NCBI GenBank assembly: GCA_028693775.1
Contig: JAQUUS010000009.1
Span: 1 to 13,928 of the forward strand
Source: Alphaproteobacteria bacterium
Lineage (GTDB): Bacteria; Pseudomonadota; Alphaproteobacteria; UBA9219
Length of the DNA: 13,928 bases
Reading direction: 5' to 3'
Under the pieces are notes generated by a model. It was not told the DNA's origin. It did no database searches and saw only the letters and a list, made by a program, of their open reading frames with translations. Shown piece after piece: positions 6,467 through 11,953 of the stretch. The first letter of the stretch is position 1, and every line of letters starts with the position of its first letter. Both the position numbers and the translations under genes were made by a program.

Positions 6467-7033
6467 ATGAAAGAAAAGAAAGCGATGATTGAACAGCTTC
6501 CCGAATTTTCAAGAATAATAAGCGTTTCGCGTATTCCGCCCAAGGGCGCCGAAGAACATCTTGAGGCAAAGCCTGCCGAACGCGCCGGGCTGACAAAGCG
6601 CTTTTCCCTGCTCGACCTTCCGTCGCTCAAAGCCGAGATTTCGCTGATCCCCGGCTCCCGCCAAACCATTAACGCAAAAGGAAAGATCGAAGCCGACATT
6701 GTCCAGCAGTGCGTTGTAACCCTCGATCCTGTGGAAAGTCACCTCAGCCTCGACGTCGACGTTGTGTTTCTCCCGTCCGAAGACCCCGATAAAGATAGTG
6801 CCAAATCAACTTCGCTCGAAGAACTCGAAGGCGAATTCGAATACTTCTCATCGGGCAAAATCGATATCGGCGAGCTTGTCGCCCAACAACTCGGCGTCAA
6901 TCTCGATCCCTACCCGCGCAAACCGGATGCGGCGTTAACCAAAACCGAGTTCGGCGCCAAGGCCGAAACCGCACACCCCTTCGCCAAACTGTCGGCCGCA
7001 GTAAAAGGCAAGAAAAACAAAGGCAAGGCCTAG
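6467..7033 (+). CDS. yceD: YceD family protein (DUF177), large-subunit rRNA accumulation protein
   Basis: A 188-residue YceD/DUF177 protein. The family is conserved upstream of rpmF or plsX and is linked to 23S rRNA accumulation and 50S assembly. Visible family features are an N-terminal PEFSR, a central region with the core motif DIVQQCVVTLDPV (about 83-95), and the C-terminal acidic block followed by KIDIGELVAQQLGVNLDPYPRKP. The core normally reads CxRxLxP, so this is the alphaproteobacterial variant. The C-terminus is Lys-rich (KGKKNKGKA), fitting RNA contact. The start is uncertain: ATG 6467 has AAGGA 13 bases upstream, while ATG 6485 (MIEQLPEFSR) has a purine-rich stretch before it and suits the candidate promoter better. 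Divergent from bamE, and followed by rpmF after 122 bases. Confidence 0.9.
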   Translation: MKEKKAMIEQLPEFSRIISVSRIPPKGAEEHLEAKPAERAGLTKRFSLLDLPSLKAEISLIPGSRQTINAKGKIEADIVQQCVVTLDPVESHLSLDVDVVFLPSEDPDKDSAKSTSLEELEGEFEYFSSGKIDIGELVAQQLGVNLDPYPRKPDAALTKTEFGAKAETAHPFAKLSAAVKGKKNKGKA

Positions 7034-7098
7034 CTTTGCGCTGCGGCAAGCTTTGTCCCTTGCATCCGCACGAAAAACCCTTTAAGAAAAAGCCGTCG

Positions 7099-7131
7099 CG
7101 CGTTATCCGGCTCGGCTGGGACGCGTTTTTT
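7099..7131 (+). terminator. Terminator-like two-part hairpin between yceD and rpmF
   Basis: CGCGT (7099-7103) pairs with ACGCG (7121-7125), and inside it CCGGC (7107-7111) pairs with GCTGG (7115-7119, one G-U) around the loop TCG. Six T residues follow (7126-7131). An asymmetric internal loop (TAT against G) separates the two stems. It could terminate or attenuate yceD transcripts. Confidence 0.5.
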
Positions 7132-7138
7132 GTCGGAT

Positions 7139-7144
7139 TATAGT
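7139..7144 (+). promoter_or_regulatory. Possible -10 box upstream of rpmF
   Basis: TATAGT matches five of six bases of the -10 consensus, but the only candidate -35 at a 17-base distance is poor (CTGGGA, 7116-7121), and transcription would start only a few bases before the rpmF ATG. It is noted because the terminator-like hairpin just upstream would otherwise cut rpmF off from a promoter. Confidence 0.2.
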
Positions 7145-7155
7145 GAGTTTAAATT

Positions 7156-7341
7156 ATGGCCGTTCCTAAAAAGAGGACTTCCAAGTCTGCGCGCAATATG
7201 CGCCGTTCCCATCACGCGCTTAAAGCGACCAATTCTGTCGAGTGCCCCAACTGCGGCGAGCCCAAGCTTCCCCACCATCTTTGCGCCGCGTGCGGCCATT
7301 ATGACGGCCGCGCCGTCATCAAGTCAAAGAAGTCGGCTTAA
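7156..7341 (+). CDS. rpmF: 50S ribosomal protein L32 (bL32), zinc-ribbon form
   Basis: The 61-residue bL32, a small component of the large ribosomal subunit. The start MAVPKKRTSKSARNMRRSHHAL is the classical L32 N-terminus. The four zinc ligands are present as CPNC (C30, C33) and CAAC (C43, C46), so this is the zinc-binding paralogue type rather than the cysteine-free form made under zinc limitation. Length is normal. It lies between yceD and plsX, the common bacterial order. The Shine-Dalgarno is weak (GTGAG about ten bases upstream). Identification is essentially certain. Confidence 0.98.
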   Translation: MAVPKKRTSKSARNMRRSHHALKATNSVECPNCGEPKLPHHLCAACGHYDGRAVIKSKKSA

Positions 7342-7423
7342 CTTGGCTGCCTTTCCGCGCAAAATTCTTGGGAATGCTTTTCCGGCGCCGTCTCGGAACG
7401 TGCTTTAACCCTGCGGGATTGTC

Positions 7424-8503
7424 ATGACGGTCGATTCTTTAGCAACCCCTCTTGTCCTAGCGCTCGATGCGATGGGTGGCGACGATGCGCCCGGAATCGT
7501 CATCGACGGCGCCGCGATTGCGCGCGAACGCTATCCGGATCTCCGGTTCATCTTTTTCGGCGACGAACTCAAGATCGCCGCGCTGCTCGCCGAACGCAGC
7601 GAACTCAAGGACTGCAGCGAGCTTCGCCATACAGCCGACGTCGTCACGGCCGACATGAAGCCGTCGCATGCGCTCAGGCAAGGCCGCGACTCCAGCATGC
7701 GGCTTGCCATCAACGCTGTCAAAACAGGCGAGGCCTGCTGTGTCGTTTCGGCCGGAAACACCGGCGCGCTGATGGCCATGGCCAAGTTTGTCCTCAAGAC
7801 GCTGCCCGGCATCGACAGGCCCGCCATTGCAACCCTGATCCCCTCTCAAAAAGGGGAGACCGTTATGCTCGATCTGGGCGCCAACATCGAATGCGACGCC
7901 GAAAATCTCGTGCAGTTCGCGCTCATGGGCGCGATTTTCTGCCGGACCGTTCTGGGCCGCAAAGATCCGTCCATCGGGCTTTTGAACATCGGCACCGAAG
8001 AGCTGAAAGGTCATGACGAAGTGCGCATCGCCGCCTCGATCCTTCGCGACAGGCCGATTCCGGGACACCTCTTCGGCTTCGTCGAAGGCAACGACATCAC
8101 CGCAGGCACCACAGATGTCGTCGTTACCGACGGCTTCAGCGGCAACATTGCGCTGAAATCCATCGAAGGAACCGCCAAGCTCATCTCTCATTTCCTGCGC
8201 GAAACCATCGCATCGTCGCTTTTGGCCAAGCTGGGCTATCTGCTCGCACTGGGCGCTTTCAAAAAGCTCAAAAAACGCGTCGACCCGCGCCGCTACAACG
8301 GCGCCATGTTCCTCGGCTTGCAGGGCGTTTGCGTCAAGAGCCACGGCGGAACCGACGCCGAAGGCTTCGCCAACGCCATCGGCGTGGCCCGCGACCTTGT
8401 GGCCCACGGATTCAACAAACGCATCGCCGAAGAGCTGGCCGCGCAATACGGCCTTGACGGCAGCGGCCATGCCGCCCAACCCCAACACAGTGAGGATGAA
8501 TGA
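7424..8503 (+). CDS. plsX: Phosphate acyltransferase PlsX
   Basis: PlsX converts acyl-ACP and inorganic phosphate to acyl-phosphate, the donor used by PlsY for the first acylation of glycerol-3-phosphate in phospholipid synthesis. It is a peripheral membrane enzyme. The 359-residue protein shows LALDAMGGDDAP near the N-terminus, then SAGNTGALMAMAKF, PSQKGETVMLDLGAN, GLLNIGTEELKG, FVEGNDI, VVTDGFSGNIALK and the C-terminal YNGAMFLGLQGVCVKSHGG, all conserved PlsX blocks in the right order. Length is typical. The last codons overlap fabH in an ATGA junction (8500-8503), so the two are translationally coupled. ATG 7424 is about ten residues upstream of the conserved start; no strong Shine-Dalgarno is visible (GCGGGA lies close by). 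Confidence 0.97.
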   Translation: MTVDSLATPLVLALDAMGGDDAPGIVIDGAAIARERYPDLRFIFFGDELKIAALLAERSELKDCSELRHTADVVTADMKPSHALRQGRDSSMRLAINAVKTGEACCVVSAGNTGALMAMAKFVLKTLPGIDRPAIATLIPSQKGETVMLDLGANIECDAENLVQFALMGAIFCRTVLGRKDPSIGLLNIGTEELKGHDEVRIAASILRDRPIPGHLFGFVEGNDITAGTTDVVVTDGFSGNIALKSIEGTAKLISHFLRETIASSLLAKLGYLLALGAFKKLKKRVDPRRYNGAMFLGLQGVCVKSHGGTDAEGFANAIGVARDLVAHGFNKRIAEELAAQYGLDGSGHAAQPQHSEDE

Positions 8504-9453
8504 TCCGTTCCGTTTTTCTTGGCTGCGGATCGTATCTGCCGGGGCAATACGTTTCGAACGACGCGCTCATCGCCAGATACAATCTGGACAGCAACAACGA
8601 ATGGATCGAACGCCGCACCGGCATTTCTCAACGCTATATTGCCGACGGCGAGAAGACCTCAGACCTTGCGACAAAAGCCGCTCTGGCCGCTCTGGCCGAT
8701 GCCAAGCTCGACGCCAGGGATATCGACGCCGTGATCGTTGCGACAACGACATCGGACGACATCCTGCCCGCGACCGCCGCGAGGGTTCAGGCCAACATCG
8801 GCATGGAACGCGGATTTGCGTTCGACATGCGCGCCGTCTGCTCGGGCTTCGTTTATGCGCTGACCATGGCCAACAATATGATCCGCGTCGGACAAGCCAA
8901 ACATGTTCTCGTGATCGGCGCGGAAACGCTCTCGACCATTCTCGATTTTAAAGACCGCTCGACCTGCTTCCTGTTCGGCGACGGCGCAGGCGCCGTGGTT
9001 TTGGGCGCAAAAGAAGGCAAGGGAACCAACGAAGATCAAGGCATCCTCGCCACAGCCTTGCACTCCGACGGACGCCATTACGACATGCTGAAAACGGACG
9101 AAGCCGGTCTTGTGCGCATGGACGGAAAAGAAGTTTTCCGCCACGCCGTGACGAACCTTTCGGACGTCGTGGACGAAGTTCTCGGCTCAATCGACATGAA
9201 GCCCTCGGAGATCGACTGGCTCGTTCCCCATCAGGCCAATCAGCGCATCATCGACGGCACCAGCAAAAAGCTGGCCCTGCCTCCCGAACGCGTCGTCGTG
9301 ACCATAAACAAGCACGCCAACACCTCGGCAGCCTCCATCCCGCTGGCCCTGTCGGTCGCCGTGCACGACGGACGGATCAAGCGCGGACAACTCATCATGA
9401 TCAACGCCATGGGCGCCGGGTTCACCTGGGGCGCGGCTGTCGTCCGCTGGTAA
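8500..9453 (+). CDS. fabH: Beta-ketoacyl-ACP synthase III FabH
   Basis: FabH starts type II fatty acid synthesis by condensing acetyl-CoA with malonyl-ACP. The 317-residue protein has the full Cys-His-Asn triad: C114 in AVCSGF, H244 in VPHQAN and N274 in ANTSAAS, with the last two at the same numbers as in E. coli FabH. NEWIERRTGISQRY near the N-terminus and the C-terminal GAGFTWGAAVVRW are also standard. The ATG overlaps the plsX TGA, and GAGG at 8492-8495 lies just upstream. It is the last recognised gene of the yceD-rpmF-plsX-fabH series. In many alphaproteobacteria ihfA follows; here a non-coding stretch and unrecognised small frames follow instead. Confidence 0.98.
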   Translation: MIRSVFLGCGSYLPGQYVSNDALIARYNLDSNNEWIERRTGISQRYIADGEKTSDLATKAALAALADAKLDARDIDAVIVATTTSDDILPATAARVQANIGMERGFAFDMRAVCSGFVYALTMANNMIRVGQAKHVLVIGAETLSTILDFKDRSTCFLFGDGAGAVVLGAKEGKGTNEDQGILATALHSDGRHYDMLKTDEAGLVRMDGKEVFRHAVTNLSDVVDEVLGSIDMKPSEIDWLVPHQANQRIIDGTSKKLALPPERVVVTINKHANTSAASIPLALSVAVHDGRIKRGQLIMINAMGAGFTWGAAVVRW

Positions 9454-9748
9454 AACAGCGTCGTTTTTTCCTTCGATTCTTTTTTGTGATTCGCGCGGCA
9501 AAAACTGCTTTGGCACGTTCGTCGCTCACACAGATCCGTGCTGTCTTATGTATTTTTTCCGCACTTTCTCCCCGCTATGGTTACCCAATATTAGTAATAA
9601 CCTGCCATTTTATGGCAGCTTCGATGTGCGTAATAATATAAAGTTGCATTGTTTCGAATCAGCTCGACTTGCGCGCGATTTTTATTGCTTTCACCCCTGA
9701 GCGTGGATATACATTTCTGGAAGAAATAAAGTTTCTCGGGCGCATTAA
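9454..9748. other. 295-base AT-richer intergenic stretch after fabH
   Basis: No gene or clear terminator for fabH is seen, although T-rich runs occur at 9465-9470 and 9480-9486. A perfect 7-bp hairpin, CTGCCAT (9602-9608) with ATGGCAG (9612-9618) around a three-T loop, is followed by non-T-rich sequence, so it does not look like a normal intrinsic terminator. Repeated TAATAA/AATAT sequence surrounds it. A candidate promoter lies at 9685-9713. Confidence 0.5.
9685..9713 (+). promoter_or_regulatory. Candidate promoter for the small genes after fabH
   Basis: TTGCTT (9685-9690) and TATACA (9708-9713) have a 17-base spacer, matching three and four of six consensus bases. Transcription would begin near 9720, about 28 bases before ATG 9749. 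Confidence 0.35.
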
Positions 9749-9940
9749 ATGCATGATCCAAAATCACTTTTTGACGAAGAAACAAGGCAAAAACAGCGCC
9801 TGCTGATTGAGTTTCTGGAATGCACTCAGGACAACTTCGAAGCCGTTCCTCACGCCCCCAAATCATCCTCCGGACGTCTTTGGACCTGCCCTTCGGCCAG
9901 CAACAACGACAACCGCCTCGAAATTGCCACTCTGTTCTGA
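9749..9940 (+). CDS. Small hypothetical protein (63 aa), uncertain
   Basis: A possible 63-residue soluble protein with no recognised family. The first half is charged and probably helical (DEETRQKQRLLIEFLECTQDNFE, residues about 9-31). The second half is Ser/Asn-rich and less protein-like. A candidate promoter ends 35 bases upstream, but no clear Shine-Dalgarno precedes ATG 9749; ATG 9753 is in another frame. From 9820 onward another plus-strand frame is also open and continues into the next gene, so this could be the N-terminal part of a frameshifted longer gene. The reverse-strand frame across the same bases looks less plausible. Confidence 0.4.
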   Translation: MHDPKSLFDEETRQKQRLLIEFLECTQDNFEAVPHAPKSSSGRLWTCPSASNNDNRLEIATLF

Positions 9941-9975
9941 TCCTATCTAAAAAACCCAAAGTGATACGAGTTAAC

Positions 9976-10233
9976 ATGAAGTACATATCGTACCGGGAGT
10001 TGGTCAAACTCTTTGGCCGCAATCTGGCCGGGGAACTCTTAAGGGTTCTCGAAAGAGCGAGCCTTCATATCAACAACGTCATTCCCTTCAACCGGGATGA
10101 ACGGATGAAGCGCGCTCTTGAATCCCTGAACGAAGAATCGATCGAAATCGCCGGGGATGACTCGCCCGTTCCGCCAAACCTGCGGCGCAAATCGGGCACC
10201 ACAGACCGCTATTCCGACACCTCCGCTCCCTAA
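9976..10233 (+). CDS. Small hypothetical protein (85 aa)
   Basis: An 85-residue protein of unknown function. From ATG 9976 it reads as a compact helical N-terminal half (YRELVKLFGRNLAGELLRVLERA, about 6-28), then NNVIPFNRDERMKRALESLNEE and a polar tail rich in Pro, Ser, Thr and Arg. It has no signal peptide and no membrane segment. It is not IHF-alpha, which is often encoded after fabH in relatives: the IHF DNA-binding arm and its usual motifs are absent. A strong terminator begins inside its stop codon, which supports it as the end of a real transcription unit. In-frame GTG 9961 is an alternative start, and the frame is open back to 9820. Ribosome binding could use ACGAG about seven bases upstream. 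Confidence 0.55.
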   Translation: MKYISYRELVKLFGRNLAGELLRVLERASLHINNVIPFNRDERMKRALESLNEESIEIAGDDSPVPPNLRRKSGTTDRYSDTSAP

Positions 10234-10255
10234 GCCGCGTTAGCGGTTTTCTTTT
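10232..10255 (+). terminator. Intrinsic terminator overlapping the stop of the 85-aa gene
   Basis: AAGCCGC (10232-10238) pairs with GCGGTTT (10243-10249) around the loop GTTA (one G-U pair), followed by TCTTTT. The left arm overlaps the TAA stop at 10231-10233, so it separates the small gene from yejB. Confidence 0.75.
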
Positions 10256-10270
10256 GTAAAAGGTGTGCTC

Positions 10271-10276
10271 TATACT
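10271..10276 (+). promoter_or_regulatory. Possible -10 box for the yejB transcript
   Basis: TATACT matches five of six bases of the -10 consensus and lies 31 bases before the yejB ATG. At the right distance upstream only a T-rich TTTCTT (10248-10253) is found, inside the terminator's T tract, so the -35 is weak. A new promoter is expected here because a terminator precedes it. Confidence 0.35.
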
Positions 10277-10307
10277 GGTTTTCCGCTCCGTTCCGGGAAA
10301 TCCGTTT

Positions 10308-11423
10308 ATGCTCGCTTATTTTATCCGCCGCCTTCTCCTCATCATTCCGACGTTGTTCGGAATCATGGTGCTCAACTTCCTGATCGTTCAGGCCGCACCG
10401 GGCGGGCCTATAGAACAAATCGTGGCGAAGCTTCACGGCACGGACGTTGCCGCAACCGCGCGCATGGGCGGGTCGGGATCGGGCGATGTCGCGGCGCCGG
10501 GCGCGCAGTCGATGAAAGCGGCAGACGCCGCCGCCGTTTCGCGCTATCCCGGCGCGCAGGGCGTCGATCCCGAACTCATCAAGGAGCTCGAACATCAATT
10601 CGGCTTCGACAAACCGCTGCACGAACGGTTCTTCAAGATGATGGCAAGCTATGCGCGGTTCGATTTCGGAAAATCGTATTTTCGCGACGAAAGCGTGTTC
10701 AGCCTTGTGGTCAGCAAGATGCCCGTCTCGATTTCTCTCGGCCTCTGGACAACGCTGATCGTCTATCTGATCTCCATTCCGCTCGGCATCCGCAAAGCCG
10801 TGAAGGACGGAACGCCCTTCGATATCTGGAGCAGCGCCGCCATCATCGCCGGATACGCCATCCCGAGCTTTTTGTTCGCCGTTCTGCTGATCGTGGTGTT
10901 TGCGGGCGGGCGGTATCTCGATTGGTTCCCCCTGCGCGGCCTGACGTCGGACAACTGGGCGTCCATGGATTGGCCGCAGCGAATCGGCGATTATTTCTGG
11001 CACATCGCCCTGCCCGTTCTTGCGCTGACCATCGGCGGGTTTGCCAGCCTGACCATGTTGACGAAAAACTCCTTCATGGACGAAATCAACAAGCAATACG
11101 TCCTGACGGCCCGCGCCAAGGGCCTGAGCGAAAACCGCGTGCTCTATGGCCATGTGTTCCGCAACGCCATGCTGATCGTGATTGCGGGCTTTCCGAGCGC
11201 ATTTGTCGCCATCCTGTTCACGGGCGCGCTGCTGATCGAAGTTATCTTCTCGCTCGACGGCATGGGCCTTCTGGGCTTCGAAGCCGCGATCAATCGCGAT
11301 TATCCCGTTATGTTCGGAACGCTTTATTTCTTCACGCTCGTCGGGCTTGCCATGAACGTCGTCGGCGATCTGGCCTACGTTCTGACGGACCCGCGCATCG
11401 ACTTCGAAACGCGGGAGGGCTAG
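10308..11423 (+). CDS. yejB: Peptide/microcin C-type ABC transporter permease YejB
   Basis: YejB is an inner-membrane permease of the YejABEF oligopeptide importer, which also takes up microcin C in enterobacteria. The 371-residue protein begins MLAYFIRRLLLIIPTLFGIM, then QAAPGGPIEQ, a periplasmic loop insert (about 40-110) with GVDPELIKELEHQFGFDKPLHERF, and a binding-protein-dependent transport domain (about 140-360). The cytoplasmic EAA loop that docks to the ATPase reads TARAKG (267-272). The C-terminus LTDPRIDFE is classic YejB. I chose ATG 10308, 15 codons inside the longest frame, because it matches the family start. Partner genes yejA, yejE and yejF are not in the window; the gene upstream is unrelated and the one downstream is YunG-like. 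The stop abuts the next ATG with no gap. Confidence 0.93.
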   Translation: MLAYFIRRLLLIIPTLFGIMVLNFLIVQAAPGGPIEQIVAKLHGTDVAATARMGGSGSGDVAAPGAQSMKAADAAAVSRYPGAQGVDPELIKELEHQFGFDKPLHERFFKMMASYARFDFGKSYFRDESVFSLVVSKMPVSISLGLWTTLIVYLISIPLGIRKAVKDGTPFDIWSSAAIIAGYAIPSFLFAVLLIVVFAGGRYLDWFPLRGLTSDNWASMDWPQRIGDYFWHIALPVLALTIGGFASLTMLTKNSFMDEINKQYVLTARAKGLSENRVLYGHVFRNAMLIVIAGFPSAFVAILFTGALLIEVIFSLDGMGLLGFEAAINRDYPVMFGTLYFFTLVGLAMNVVGDLAYVLTDPRIDFETREG

Positions 11424-11945
11424 ATGGATCCGGCTTTCGAGACCGCCCTTCGAAAAGCCTGGAGCCGCAAAACGTGTTGGGGCGGATGCCGCGATCAATA
11501 TCCCGCCGACGGCAGCAATCCTTCGTTTGGCAACTGCGTCGTTTCCGTTCTTGCGCTGTGGGCGGATCGAGACTTCCGCGGCAAAGTCACCCCCTGCCTG
11601 TGCCGCGAGCCGGAAACGAATGTGCCGATCTGGCATTTTCAGCTTGTTGACGGCAAGGAAATTTCCGATCCCACCGCAGGACAATTCAAGCCGGGCACAG
11701 AGATGACCAGCATCAGTCCCCGCGATCCGAGGTTCCCGGCCATGATGGCCCCCTTTTTCGATCCCCTCGTCGATGCCGATTTGCGCCGCAGCCTGTCGAT
11801 CCTTCTCTCGCGCATGGAGACGCTGGGCGGGTATAAATCGAAATACGACGCCGACAAAATCGTCGACAGGATGCAAGAAAAAACTTCCGTTGCCTTAAGA
11901 TTCCGACGTCCGCGCGCGCCTTCGTCCGCGTCGCCCAACCCATAG
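11424..11945 (+). CDS. YunG-like cysteine-rich protein, unknown function
   Basis: A 173-residue soluble protein that resembles the Bacillus YunG family. The shared pattern is W-S-x-x-TC near the N-terminus (residues 13-18), NPSFGNCVVSVLAL (32-45), a Trp-His pair (W70, H71), then DGKEISDPTAGQF (76-88). C38, H71 and D82 are in an order that could form a Cys-His-Asp catalytic set, but I know of no proven activity. C18, C22, C58 and C60 (CxxxC and CxC) could bind metal or form disulfides. The tail beyond about residue 100 is less typical. A strong GGAGG (11414-11418) lies five bases before the ATG, and the gene starts directly after the yejB stop. recG begins eight bases after its end, so all three look co-transcribed. 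Family call is from memory of the motif pattern. Confidence 0.7.
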   Translation: MDPAFETALRKAWSRKTCWGGCRDQYPADGSNPSFGNCVVSVLALWADRDFRGKVTPCLCREPETNVPIWHFQLVDGKEISDPTAGQFKPGTEMTSISPRDPRFPAMMAPFFDPLVDADLRRSLSILLSRMETLGGYKSKYDADKIVDRMQEKTSVALRFRRPRAPSSASPNP

Positions 11946-11953
11946 GATTTTTT

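Noticed and set aside
7457..8488. A 343-residue minus-strand frame
   Set aside because: Antisense shadow of plsX.
9591..10022. A 143-residue minus-strand frame over the small-gene region
   Set aside because: Trp/Cys/Arg-rich with no initiation signal I trust; the plus-strand frames fit the promoter and terminator better. It is the least certain of these rejections.
10265..11650. A 461-residue plus-strand frame overlapping yejB
   Set aside because: Arg/His-rich shadow of yejB in another register, with no membrane segments.
10230..11876. A 548-residue open frame on the minus strand
   Set aside because: Antisense to yejB and the YunG-like gene, both with clear family features; it runs across two genes and a terminator.
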